Shown here: positions 51,686 through 60,128 of the stretch, one piece after another
Numbering within the stretch: the first letter of the stretch is position 1
Layout: every line of letters starts with the position of its first letter
NCBI GenBank assembly: GCA_016707605.1
Contig: JADJHJ010000013.1
Location: forward strand, 62,001 to 126,000
Length of the DNA stretch: 64,000 bases
Reading direction: 5' to 3'
Source of the DNA: Candidatus Promineofilum glycogenicum
GTDB taxonomy: Bacteria > Chloroflexota > Anaerolineae > Promineifilales > Promineifilaceae
Notes under the pieces: generated by a model
What the model was told of the DNA's origin: nothing
What the model saw: the letters and a program-made list of their open reading frames with translations, nothing else
Databases searched by the model: none
Translations under genes and position numbers: made by a program

Positions 51686-52821
51686 ATCAGACGCAGAGTA
51701 GTGGTTCCGGCTGGGTGGCGCGCGTGTGGCCGCTGGTTCCGATTGTGGCGGCGCTGCTGTTCACCAGCGCGCTGCTGTTGCTCTTCGGGGCCAGCCCGGC
51801 CGAGGCCTACCGCGCCATGTGGGATGGCTCATTCGGCGGCAGCGATAAGATACTGGGCGTCATCGCCTTCTGGGTGCCGCTGGTGCTGTGTTCCGTCGGT
51901 CTGCTGATCACCTTCACCGCCGGGTTGTGGAACATCGGCGTGGAGGGTCAGATCGTACTGGGGGCCATCTTCGCCAGTTGGGTCGCCCTGCGCCTCAGCG
52001 GCCCGGCCTGGCTGCTCATCCCGGTGGAGATCGGCGCGGCCATGCTGGGCGGGGCGCTGTGGGCGGCCCTGTCGGCGGTGCTGAAGACGCGCGGCCGGGT
52101 CAACGAGATCTTCAGCGGTCTGGCCCTCAACGGCCTGGCGATCATCCTGACCAACTACCTCATCTCCGGCCCGTGGCAGCCGCCGGAGGGCGGCTCCTTC
52201 CGCGGCACGGCCCCGTTCCAGGACGCGGCGCTGCTGCCGCGGCTGCTGGAGTCGCGCTTCAGCCCGCTGTCGCTGGTGCTGGCCGGGTTGGCCTTTGCCG
52301 CCGTCTTCTTCATCCTGCGCGGCACGACGTGGGGGCTGAAGCTGAAGGCGCTGGGCAAGAATCCGGCGTCAGCCTACCTGTTGGGTGTGTCCAGCGAGCG
52401 CGAGACGATCATGGCCATGATGTTCTGCGGCGCGCTGGCCGGGCTGGGTGGGGCGGTGCGCGTGTTGAGCTGGTTTGACAGCCTGCGCCAGAGCATCTCC
52501 GGCGGCATCGGCTTCCTGGCCCTGCTCATCGTCATGCTGGCCGCCTATCGCATCCTGTGGGTGCCGTTCATCGCCTTCTTCTTCTCGGTCGTGCTCAACG
52601 GCAGCATCACCCTGCAATTGAAGACACAGTTGCACTCATCGCTGGGCGGCATTCTGACCGGGGTCATGGTGCTGTTTGTGCTGCTGTTCGGCTCGGCCAA
52701 GCAGTTGGGCATCGGTGGCCAGGCATCGACGGGGGCCGGCGACGCGCCGGAAGCGATTCCCCCGCCGCCGGCCGACACCATTGCCGGCGACATCACGCCC
52801 AACGTTCGCGGAGGTGATTGA
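51682..52821 (+). CDS. ABC transporter permease 1A (YufP-like)
   Basis: 379 aa overlapping the ATPase stop by 4 nt (ATGA). About ten membrane helices; ITFTAGLWNIGVEGQIVLGA and GLKLKALGKNPASAYLLGVS are the BPD_transp_2 (RbsC/LivH-like) permease signatures, the second being the ATPase-docking loop. The C-terminus has a Pro-rich cytoplasmic tail (PEAIPPPPADTI). This is the larger of the two permeases of transporter 1; it overlaps the next permease start by 1 nt. Confidence 0.92.
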   Translation: MNQTQSSGSGWVARVWPLVPIVAALLFTSALLLLFGASPAEAYRAMWDGSFGGSDKILGVIAFWVPLVLCSVGLLITFTAGLWNIGVEGQIVLGAIFASWVALRLSGPAWLLIPVEIGAAMLGGALWAALSAVLKTRGRVNEIFSGLALNGLAIILTNYLISGPWQPPEGGSFRGTAPFQDAALLPRLLESRFSPLSLVLAGLAFAAVFFILRGTTWGLKLKALGKNPASAYLLGVSSERETIMAMMFCGALAGLGGAVRVLSWFDSLRQSISGGIGFLALLIVMLAAYRILWVPFIAFFFSVVLNGSITLQLKTQLHSSLGGILTGVMVLFVLLFGSAKQLGIGGQASTGAGDAPEAIPPPPADTIAGDITPNVRGGD

Positions 52822-53795
52822 TGAACGACAGCCAACTGATCGCCGTTCTGGCGTCCATCGTCTTGCAGGCTTCGCCGCTCATCATCGCCGTCTGTGGCGA
52901 GATCATGACCGAGCGGTCGGGCGTGGTCAATTTGTCGCTCGACGGCACGATGCTCATGTCGGCCATGACCGGCTTCGTCGTCGGCCTGCGCACCGACAAC
53001 TACTGGCTCGGCTTTCTGGCGGCGGCGGTGGTGGGCATGATCTTCGCCGGCATCGTCGCCCTGGGCAGCATTCGCCTGGGGCAGAGCCAGGTGGCCATCG
53101 GCTTCGTGCTGGCCCTGCTGGGCGACGACCTGAGCGCCTTCCTGGGCCAGAACTACACCCGCATGTCGGGCGCGGTCGTGCCCAAGGCCGGCATTCCGCT
53201 GCTGAAGGACCTGCCGGTGGTCGGCCCGCTGTTCTTCGATCAGAACATCGTCGTCTACTTCGCCATTGTCCTGGTTTTCGTCACGTGGTGGTGGCTCAAC
53301 CGGACGCAGGCCGGGCTGCAACTGCGCGGCGCGGGCGAACGGCCGACGGCCGCCTTTGCCCGCGGCGTGAACGTCAACCGCGTGCGCTACCTTTACACCA
53401 TTCTGGGCGGCGCGCTGGTCGGCATCGCCGGCGCGGCCTACTCGCTCAACGTCAAGATCGGTTGGTCCGACGGCCACGTGCGCGGCTTCGGCTGGATCGC
53501 CCTGGCCATCGTCATCTTCGGCGGCTGGTCGCCCATTCGCGGCGCGTTCGGCGCGCTGCTCTTCGGCGCGACCAAGGCCCTGGCGACGGTGCTCCAGCGC
53601 GCCTTCCCGGAAGTGTCGGTTGTGGCCTTCAACGCCCTGCCGTGGCTGCTCATGATCCTGGTCTTGCTGGCCGTGGGCAGCGACTACACCGAGCGGTTTA
53701 TCACCGCCATGCCCCACAGTTGGCAGCGGCCGTTGCGCCGCGTGTTGCGCGTCTCGCCGCCCATGGCGCTAGGGACGGCTTTTCATGAGGGGTAG
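52821..53795 (+). CDS. ABC transporter permease 1B (YufQ-like)
   Basis: 324 aa starting at the ATG within TGATG of the previous stop; GAGGTG upstream. Multiple membrane helices; GEIMTERSGVVNLSLDGTML is the start signature of the smaller nucleoside-ABC permease, and GLQLRGAGERPTAAFARGVN is the coupling loop. Forms a heterodimer with permease 1A. Confidence 0.92.
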   Translation: MNDSQLIAVLASIVLQASPLIIAVCGEIMTERSGVVNLSLDGTMLMSAMTGFVVGLRTDNYWLGFLAAAVVGMIFAGIVALGSIRLGQSQVAIGFVLALLGDDLSAFLGQNYTRMSGAVVPKAGIPLLKDLPVVGPLFFDQNIVVYFAIVLVFVTWWWLNRTQAGLQLRGAGERPTAAFARGVNVNRVRYLYTILGGALVGIAGAAYSLNVKIGWSDGHVRGFGWIALAIVIFGGWSPIRGAFGALLFGATKALATVLQRAFPEVSVVAFNALPWLLMILVLLAVGSDYTERFITAMPHSWQRPLRRVLRVSPPMALGTAFHEG

Positions 53796-53817
53796 CGCCC
53801 TCGGCAACGGGTGAACT

Positions 53818-54996
53818 ATGGTCGATTTCCTCGTCAAATACCCGCGTCTCGGTCGGCTGTTCGACTTGTTCCTGCCCCTGCTGGCCACGCTGGCCGCGCT
53901 GGGCGTCGGGGCAATCATGCTCCAACTCCTGGGGGCTAACCCGTTCGTGGCCTATAGCGCGCTGCTGAAGGGTGCCTTTGGCAGCCAGAACGCCCTGGCC
54001 GACACCATCGTGCGGGCCACGCCGCTGCTGCTGGTCGGCCTGGGCATCTGTATCGCCTTCCGCGCCGGGGTCATCAACATCGGCGGCGAAGGGCAGTTCA
54101 TCGCCGGGGCGCTGCCGGCCACGCTGTTGGGGCTGTCGTTCCCCGACGCGCCGGCCATTGTCCTCGTCCCGGCGGCGCTCATGTTCGGCTTCCTGGGTGG
54201 GGCGGTGTGGGGCAGCATCCCCGGCCTGCTGAAGGCGTACTTCAACGTCAACGAAATCCTCAGCACGATCATGCTCAACATGATCGCCGTGCAGATGATG
54301 AACTTCCTGCTGCGCGGGCCGATGATTGACCCGGTGCAGTTGCAGGCCGCGTCGGCCATCCCCCAGACGGCCCGGCTCAACACCGCCTTCGACCTGCCGC
54401 GCTGGATTCCCACGCGGCTGCACGCCGGGGCGCTGCTGGCCGTGGTGCTGGCCTTTGTGGTCTACATCCTGTTGTGGCGCACGACCATCGGCTACCGCAT
54501 CCGCGCCGTGGGCTTCAACCCGGCCGCCTCGCGCTACGCCGGCATCAACGTCAAGCGCAACATCGTTCTGGCCCTGCTGCTCAGCGGCGCGTTTGCCGGG
54601 CTGGCCGGGGCGGTGCAGGTCTATGGCGTTAGCCACCGGATGATTACCGACGGCTCGGCCGCCGGCTTCACCGGCAGCGCCGGTTTCAACGGCATCGTCG
54701 CCGCTCTGTTTGGTAAGTTGCATCCGCTGGGAACCATCCCGGCGGCTTTTATTTTTGGCGCCCTCATCGTCGGGGCCAACAGCCTCCAGCGGGCCATGCA
54801 GGTTCCAGCGGCGCTCATTACCGCCCTCAACGGCCTGGTGGTCGTCTTCGTCGTCAGCAGCGACATCTTCAGCCGGCGGCTGGCGCGGCGGCGGCAGATC
54901 GGTGTGGCCGAACCGGGGAGTAGGGGCGCAGGGGAGCAGGGGAGCGGGGGAGGGGGAGAGGCCGCCGCCGGCGGCGACCATTGGCCCGCCGGATAG
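53818..54996 (+). CDS. ABC transporter permease 2A (YufP-like) with repeat-derived tail
   Basis: 392 aa. Same family as permease 1A but clearly diverged (IAFRAGVINIGGEGQFIAGA, GYRIRAVGFNPAASRYAGIN). The final 25 or so residues (GSRGAGEQGSGGGGEAA) are low-complexity and come from GGGGAGCAGGGGAGC-type repeat DNA around 54915-54960, so the natural C-terminus was probably near residue 365. It begins the second permease pair, 22 nt after the first. Confidence 0.9.
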   Translation: MVDFLVKYPRLGRLFDLFLPLLATLAALGVGAIMLQLLGANPFVAYSALLKGAFGSQNALADTIVRATPLLLVGLGICIAFRAGVINIGGEGQFIAGALPATLLGLSFPDAPAIVLVPAALMFGFLGGAVWGSIPGLLKAYFNVNEILSTIMLNMIAVQMMNFLLRGPMIDPVQLQAASAIPQTARLNTAFDLPRWIPTRLHAGALLAVVLAFVVYILLWRTTIGYRIRAVGFNPAASRYAGINVKRNIVLALLLSGAFAGLAGAVQVYGVSHRMITDGSAAGFTGSAGFNGIVAALFGKLHPLGTIPAAFIFGALIVGANSLQRAMQVPAALITALNGLVVVFVVSSDIFSRRLARRRQIGVAEPGSRGAGEQGSGGGGEAAAGGDHWPAG

Positions 54997-55085
54997 TGGG
55001 GCGACGCCCGCGCCGACGGCTACTGTGGTCGATGTTAGCCCGGCTATGAAGCCTGTGGCCCGCGCCGCCGGGCAGGAGGCGTCCA

Positions 55086-56027
55086 GTGATTAGCCAACTC
55101 TTCACCGAAGTGGTTATCGTCGGCATCCTGAGCGCCGGCATCCGGCTGGCGACGCCCTACCTGTTCGCCTCCATCGGCGAGATGTTCGGCCAGCGCAGCG
55201 GCGTCTATAACCTGGGCGTCGAGGGCATCATGCTCATGGGCGCGTTTGCCGCCTTCTACGTGACCCTGACCACGGGCAATCTGTGGCTGGGGCTGCTGGC
55301 GGCCATCGTCGTCGGCGGTCTGATGGGCGTGGCGATGGCCGTGATCAGCGTTACCTTCCAGGCCGAGCAGGGTATCAGCGGCATCGGCCTCTACCTGTTC
55401 GGGTTGGGCATGAGCGAGTTGCTGTTCCAGAAGATGCTGGGCACGGTCGAGACGGTCAGCGGCTTCGGCCCGGTCAACATCCCCGTCCTCAGCGACTTGC
55501 CTATTGTCGGCCCCATCCTCTTCCAGCAGAGCGTCATGACCTACCTGGCCTTCCTGCTCGTTCCCATCGCCTGGTACGTGCTCTACCGGACGACGTTCGG
55601 GCTGAAGATTCGGGCCGTGGGCGAGAACCCGGCAGCGGCCGACGCGCTGGGCGTCAGCGTCAAGCGCACGCGCTACATGACGGTCACGTTGGGCGGCATG
55701 TTGGCCGGCGTGGCCGGGGCGTCGCTGTCCATCGCCCTGCTCAACGTCTTCCAGCAGAACCTGACCAGCGGCATCGGCTTCATCGCCGTGGCCCTGGTCT
55801 ACTTCGGCGGCTGGCGGCCCTATGGCGTGCTGTTCGGCGCGCTGCTGTTCAGCATGGTCAACGCCCTCCAGTTGTGGATTCAGGCGCTCAACATCCCCAT
55901 CCCGTTCGACGCCTCGGAACTGCTGATCATGCTGCCCTATGTGCTGACGATTCTGGTACTGATGTTCTCGGCCGGGCGCGTGCGCAAGCCGTCGGCGCTC
56001 GGCGTGGCCTATGAACGCGAATCTTAA
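55086..56027 (+). CDS. ABC transporter permease 2B (YufQ-like)
   Basis: 313 aa from a GTG with AGGAGG 6 nt upstream. Smaller nucleoside-type permease: GEMFGQRSGVYNLGVEGIML and GLKIRAVGENPAAADALGVS motifs, about eight membrane helices, ending VRKPSALGVAYERES. It completes permease pair 2. Gap 56028-56155 leads into the binding-protein gene. Confidence 0.92.
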   Translation: MISQLFTEVVIVGILSAGIRLATPYLFASIGEMFGQRSGVYNLGVEGIMLMGAFAAFYVTLTTGNLWLGLLAAIVVGGLMGVAMAVISVTFQAEQGISGIGLYLFGLGMSELLFQKMLGTVETVSGFGPVNIPVLSDLPIVGPILFQQSVMTYLAFLLVPIAWYVLYRTTFGLKIRAVGENPAAADALGVSVKRTRYMTVTLGGMLAGVAGASLSIALLNVFQQNLTSGIGFIAVALVYFGGWRPYGVLFGALLFSMVNALQLWIQALNIPIPFDASELLIMLPYVLTILVLMFSAGRVRKPSALGVAYERES

Positions 56028-56155
56028 GGAGGTGATGTCACCCGAAACGTATTGGTCTATCCACCCGACCGGCTGCGGCCGGTCCCATGTGACGCAACTG
56101 TGCGTCCGAGTAGAGTAATTGCATGCGAACCACAATTGAAAAGGAGAGGAAGAAC

Positions 56156-58369
56156 ATGAAACGCTTCGGTTGGCTGGCTCTATTGCTGATCCTAGCCATG
56201 ACCATCGCCGCCTGTGGTGGCGCGACGCCGGAAACCACCGTTGAAGAGCAGCCCGCGGCCACAGAAGAGGGCGCGGTCGAAGAAGAGGCTCCGGCCGAGG
56301 AAGAAGCTCCGGCCGAAGAGGCCGCCGGCCCGTTCCGCGTTGCCGTGGTCATGCCCAGCAGCATCAATGACCTGGCCTTCAGCCAGAGCATGTTCGATGC
56401 CCTGACCGCCATTCAGGGCGAGATGGGCGCGGAGAACTTCGAGTTCGTCTATTCGGAGAATATGTTCGTGGTTGAAGATGCCGCTGCGGCCCTGCGCGAC
56501 TACGCCAGCCAGGGCTACAACCTGGTCATCGGCCACGGCTCGCAGTACGGCAGCTCCCTGCAGGAGATCGCCCCCGACTTCCCGGACACGAGCTTCGCCT
56601 GGGGCACGACGGTCGATACCTTCGGCATCCCCAACATCTATGCCTATGAGGCCCGCTCCGAAGAGGGCGGCTACGTCAACGGTGTGCTGGCGGCTAACCT
56701 GTCCGAGAGCAACACCCTGGGCGTCGTCGGCCCGATCGAGACGGGCGACGCCAAACTGTACGTCGACGGCTTCGTGGCCGGGGCCAAGGCGGCCAAGCCC
56801 GACATCACCGTCAACGTCAACTACATCGGCTCCTTCAGCGACGTGGCCCTGGCCACCGAGGCGGCCAACACCCTGGTCGGCGCGGGCGCCGACGCGCTGA
56901 GCGGCACGGCCCAGATGGTCGTTGGCGCCATCGGCGTGGCCAACGAGAACGGCGTGCCGTGGTTCGGCACGCAGTCGAGCCAGACGTCGCTGGCCCCGTC
57001 GGTCGTCGTCGCCAACCAGGTCTACGACTGGACGGGCGTGCTGAACACCATCATCGAGCAGGTGAAGGCCGGCACGCTGGGCGGCGAGTCGTTCGCCCTG
57101 ACGCTGGAGAACGGCGGCCTGGTGATGGACTACAACCCGGAGTACGACATCCCCGAAGCGGCCAAGGCGGCGGCCGATGAGGCCGCGGCCGGCATCGCCG
57201 CCGGGACGATCAGCGTCTTCGGCGAAGCGGCGGCCCCGGCCGAAGAAGCCGAGGAACCGGCGGCCGAAGCCGCGCCGCTGACCTTCGGCGTTATCCTCGT
57301 CGGCCCGCGCAACGACCACGGTTGGAGCCAGGCCCACGCCGAGGGCGCGCAGTTCGTCATGGACAACATGCCCGGCTCCGAAGCGATCATCTTCGAGTCG
57401 CTCAACTCGGCCGACAAGCCGGAAGCGACGCTCGAAGGTGTGGTTGACGACATGGTGGCCGAGGGCGCGACGCTCATCCTGACCACCTCCGACGAGTTCG
57501 AGGAAGACACGCTGGGCGTGGCCCAGAAGTACCCCGAAGTCACCTTCATCAACGTCTCCGGCGACGACGCCAAGACGGGCGAAGCGCCGGCGAACCTGGG
57601 CAACGTCATGGGCCGCATGGAAGACATGAAGGCCGTGGCCGGTTGCGCCGCCGCTCTGGCGTCCGAGACGGGTAACATCGGCTACCTTGGCCCGCTGATC
57701 AACTTCGAGACGCGCCGCCTGACGGCCGCCGCCTTCCTGGGCGCGAAGTACTGCAACGAGAACCTGCGCGCCGAGCCGTTTGAGAACCTGGGCTTCACGG
57801 TGACGTGGATCGGCTTCTGGTTCAACATCCCCACCGTCACGCTCGACCCGACCGAAGTGGTGACCAACTTCTTCGACACGGGCACGGACGTGGTGCTGAG
57901 CGGCATCGACACGACTGAGGCCATCGACATCGCCGGCCAGCGCGCCGCGGCGGGCGACGCGGTCCACGCTATCCCCTATGACTACGTGGCCGCCTGCGAT
58001 CTGGCTCCGGACGTCTGCCTGGGCGTGCCCTTCTTTAGCTGGGGCCCGGCCTACCTCAACATCGCCACCGCCGTCTCCAACGGCACGTGGGAGCAGTCGT
58101 GGGACTGGCTGCCGGCCGATTGGGACAACCTGACCGACCCGGCGCTGACCAACGTCGGTTGGGTCAGCGGCCCCGGCCTGAGCGCCGAGGCCCAGGCCAG
58201 CCTGGATGAGTTTGTCGCCGGCATGGCCTCGGGTGAGATCAACGTTTGGTCCGGCCCCCTGAACCTGCAGGACGGCACCGAGTACGTCGCCGAAGGCGCT
58301 GTCGCCACCGACGACCAGATTTGGTACCTGCCGCAACTGCTGGAAGGCATGGAAGGGCCGAGCGAGTAA
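56156..58369 (+). CDS. Lipoprotein with two fused BMP substrate-binding domains
   Basis: 737 aa from the ATG at 56156 with AAGGAGAG upstream. Lipoprotein signal (FGWLALLLILAMTIAAC) and a Glu/Ala/Pro linker. Two complete BMP-family (periplasmic-binding, nucleoside/PnrA-like) domains follow: residues about 60-335 (FRVAVVMPSSINDLAFSQS, YNLVIGHGSQYG, ADALSGTAQM) and about 355-725 (LTFGVILVGPRNDHGWSQAH, LILTTSDEFEEDT, VISTFF-like TDVVLSGIDT). The two are joined by an Ala/Glu-rich linker (EEAEEPAAEAAP). Normal BMP proteins have one domain of about 350 residues. The fusion matches the two permease pairs and two ATPases around it. The second domain is longer and has extra inserted Cys residues. Confidence 0.93.
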   Translation: MKRFGWLALLLILAMTIAACGGATPETTVEEQPAATEEGAVEEEAPAEEEAPAEEAAGPFRVAVVMPSSINDLAFSQSMFDALTAIQGEMGAENFEFVYSENMFVVEDAAAALRDYASQGYNLVIGHGSQYGSSLQEIAPDFPDTSFAWGTTVDTFGIPNIYAYEARSEEGGYVNGVLAANLSESNTLGVVGPIETGDAKLYVDGFVAGAKAAKPDITVNVNYIGSFSDVALATEAANTLVGAGADALSGTAQMVVGAIGVANENGVPWFGTQSSQTSLAPSVVVANQVYDWTGVLNTIIEQVKAGTLGGESFALTLENGGLVMDYNPEYDIPEAAKAAADEAAAGIAAGTISVFGEAAAPAEEAEEPAAEAAPLTFGVILVGPRNDHGWSQAHAEGAQFVMDNMPGSEAIIFESLNSADKPEATLEGVVDDMVAEGATLILTTSDEFEEDTLGVAQKYPEVTFINVSGDDAKTGEAPANLGNVMGRMEDMKAVAGCAAALASETGNIGYLGPLINFETRRLTAAAFLGAKYCNENLRAEPFENLGFTVTWIGFWFNIPTVTLDPTEVVTNFFDTGTDVVLSGIDTTEAIDIAGQRAAAGDAVHAIPYDYVAACDLAPDVCLGVPFFSWGPAYLNIATAVSNGTWEQSWDWLPADWDNLTDPALTNVGWVSGPGLSAEAQASLDEFVAGMASGEINVWSGPLNLQDGTEYVAEGAVATDDQIWYLPQLLEGMEGPSE

Positions 58370-58505
58370 GCAGTAAGCAGTAAACAGTATTCAGTAGGTC
58401 AGTAAGTCAGTAGGTCAGTATTCAGTGCTGACCCACTGACCTACTGACCCACTGACCTACTGACCCACTGACCCACTGACCTGGACACTGGACACTGAAC
58501 ACTGG
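58370..58505. repeat. CAGTAGGT-type direct/inverted repeat array before ATPase 2
   Basis: Seven- to eight-nt units (GCAGTAA, GGTCAGTA, TTCAGTA) repeat on the left and their complements (CTGACCCA, CTGACCTA) on the right, forming a long imperfect palindrome ending GGACACTGGACACTG. The TAA of the binding-protein gene lies in the first units, and the ATPase start is about 8 nt beyond the array. Confidence 0.88.
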
Positions 58506-58513
58506 ATACTGCC

Positions 58514-60055
58514 ATGACCGACCTCCTCCCCTCCGGCCATCCGCGCATTGACCATCTGGAGATGCGCGGCATCACCAAGCGCTTCCCCGGTGTGCTGGCC
58601 AGCGACCGGGTTGATTTCGACGTGCGCTCCGGCGAAGTCCACGCCCTGTTGGGCGAGAACGGCGCGGGCAAGAGCACGCTGATGAAGATTCTCTACGGCC
58701 TCTATCAGCCGGACGAGGGCGAGATTCGGCTGAACGGTCAGGTCGTCGCCATCCAATCGCCGGCCGACGCCATCCACAACGGCATCGGCATGATCCACCA
58801 GCACTTCATGCTCGTGCCGACGCTGACGGTGCGGGAGAACGTCGCCCTGGGGCTGAAGTCCTCGCGCGGGCTGCGGACGGACCTCGACCGGGTGGCGGCG
58901 CGCATCGAAGAGCTGGCCAAGCTCTATGGTTTGCACGTCGACCCCGACGCGATGGTGTGGCAACTCTCCGTCGGCCAGCAGCAGCGAGTGGAGATCATCA
59001 AGGCCCTCTACCGTGGTGCGGCGCTGCTTATCCTCGACGAGCCGACGGCCGTGCTGACGCCGCAGGAAGTGGACGAGTTCTTCCTGACGCTGGAACAGAT
59101 GAAGCGCGACGGCCACGCGCTGATCTTCATCTCCCACAAGCTGCACGAGGTCATTCAGCTTTGCGAGCGCGTGACGGTGCTGCGCGACGGCCGCTCCATC
59201 GGCACGACGCTGGTCAAGGGCACAACCAAGCAGCAGTTGGCGGAGATGATGGTCGGCCGCCCGCTGGCGACGCAACCGGCCAAGAAGCCCAGCCAGGCCC
59301 ACGAGGTGCGCCTCAGCCTGCGCAACGTGGAGGCGCTGAACGACCGCGAGCGCCCGGCGCTGCGCGGGGTCAGCTTTGACGTTCACGCCGGCGAGATCGT
59401 CGGTCTGGCCGGGGTGTCGGGCAACGGTCAACGCACGCTGGCTGAGGTCGTGGCCGGGCTGCGGCCGGCCACACAGGGCGAAGTCACTCTCGGCGGCCGG
59501 AACGTCACCGGCCAGTCGCCGCGCCACATCATGGCCCTCGGCCTGTCCTACATCCCCGAAGAGCGCATGCGCGACGGCATGATCCGCGAGTTCACCGTGG
59601 CCGAGAACCTCATCCTGCGCGAGTTCGACCAGCCGCCCTACGCCCGCTCCGGCTTCCTGAATCGGGGGGCCATCCAGCGCAATTCGCGCGAACTGGTGAA
59701 GAGCTATAGCGTCAAGACGCCCTCGCTGGAGACGCCGGCCAAGAGCCTCTCCGGCGGCAACATCCAGAAGCTCATCCTGGCCCGCGAGATCTCGCGCCGG
59801 CCGCAGGTCATCATTGCCGCCCAGCCGACGCGCGGGCTGGACATCGGCGCGACGGAGTACGTCCACGCCCGCCTGCTGGAGCAGCGCGAGCAGGGCACGG
59901 CCACGCTGCTGATCAGCGAAGACCTGGACGAAGTGCTGGCCCTGTCCGACCGCATTCTGGTCATCTTCGAGGGGCGCATCATGGGCGACGTGCCCCGCGC
60001 CGAAGCGACGGCGGAGAAGTTGGGGTTGTTGATGGCGGGGGGTGGAGCAGGGTAG
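58514..60055 (+). CDS. ABC transporter ATP-binding protein 2 (nucleoside/BMP type, two ABC domains)
   Basis: 513 aa. First cassette: GENGAGKSTLMKILYGLYQP, LSVGQQQRVEI, LLILDEPTAVLTPQE. Second: GVSGNGQRTLAEVV, LSGGNIQKLILAREI, IIAAQPTRGLDIGATE. Both Walker A-type loops of cassette 1 are intact; cassette 2 lacks Lys in its loop as is common in this group. It is closer to YufO/RbsA proteins than to ATPase 1. No Shine-Dalgarno is visible because the CAGTAGGT array runs up to the start, and a second array follows the gene. It presumably energises permease pair 2. Confidence 0.93.
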   Translation: MTDLLPSGHPRIDHLEMRGITKRFPGVLASDRVDFDVRSGEVHALLGENGAGKSTLMKILYGLYQPDEGEIRLNGQVVAIQSPADAIHNGIGMIHQHFMLVPTLTVRENVALGLKSSRGLRTDLDRVAARIEELAKLYGLHVDPDAMVWQLSVGQQQRVEIIKALYRGAALLILDEPTAVLTPQEVDEFFLTLEQMKRDGHALIFISHKLHEVIQLCERVTVLRDGRSIGTTLVKGTTKQQLAEMMVGRPLATQPAKKPSQAHEVRLSLRNVEALNDRERPALRGVSFDVHAGEIVGLAGVSGNGQRTLAEVVAGLRPATQGEVTLGGRNVTGQSPRHIMALGLSYIPEERMRDGMIREFTVAENLILREFDQPPYARSGFLNRGAIQRNSRELVKSYSVKTPSLETPAKSLSGGNIQKLILAREISRRPQVIIAAQPTRGLDIGATEYVHARLLEQREQGTATLLISEDLDEVLALSDRILVIFEGRIMGDVPRAEATAEKLGLLMAGGGAG

Positions 60056-60128
60056 GCAGTAAGCAGTAGGTCAGTATTCAGTAGGTCCGTGGGTCAGTAC
60101 TGACTAACCTACTGACCTGCTGACCTAC
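60055..60128. repeat. CAGTAGGT-type palindromic array after ATPase 2
   Basis: Same family as 58370-58505. It lies between convergent genes: the ATPase TAG (60053-60055) is at one edge and the epimerase TAG (60125-60127) at the other, so both stop codons belong to the array's outer units. Confidence 0.88.

Noticed and set aside
56192..58336. 714-codon minus-strand open frame opposite the binding protein
   Set aside because: Shadow of the double-BMP gene, whose forward frame has a lipobox and two recognised domains.
58370..58505. CRISPR-like array
   Set aside because: Units are 7-8 nt, with no 25-40 nt repeats separated by unique spacers and no cas genes.
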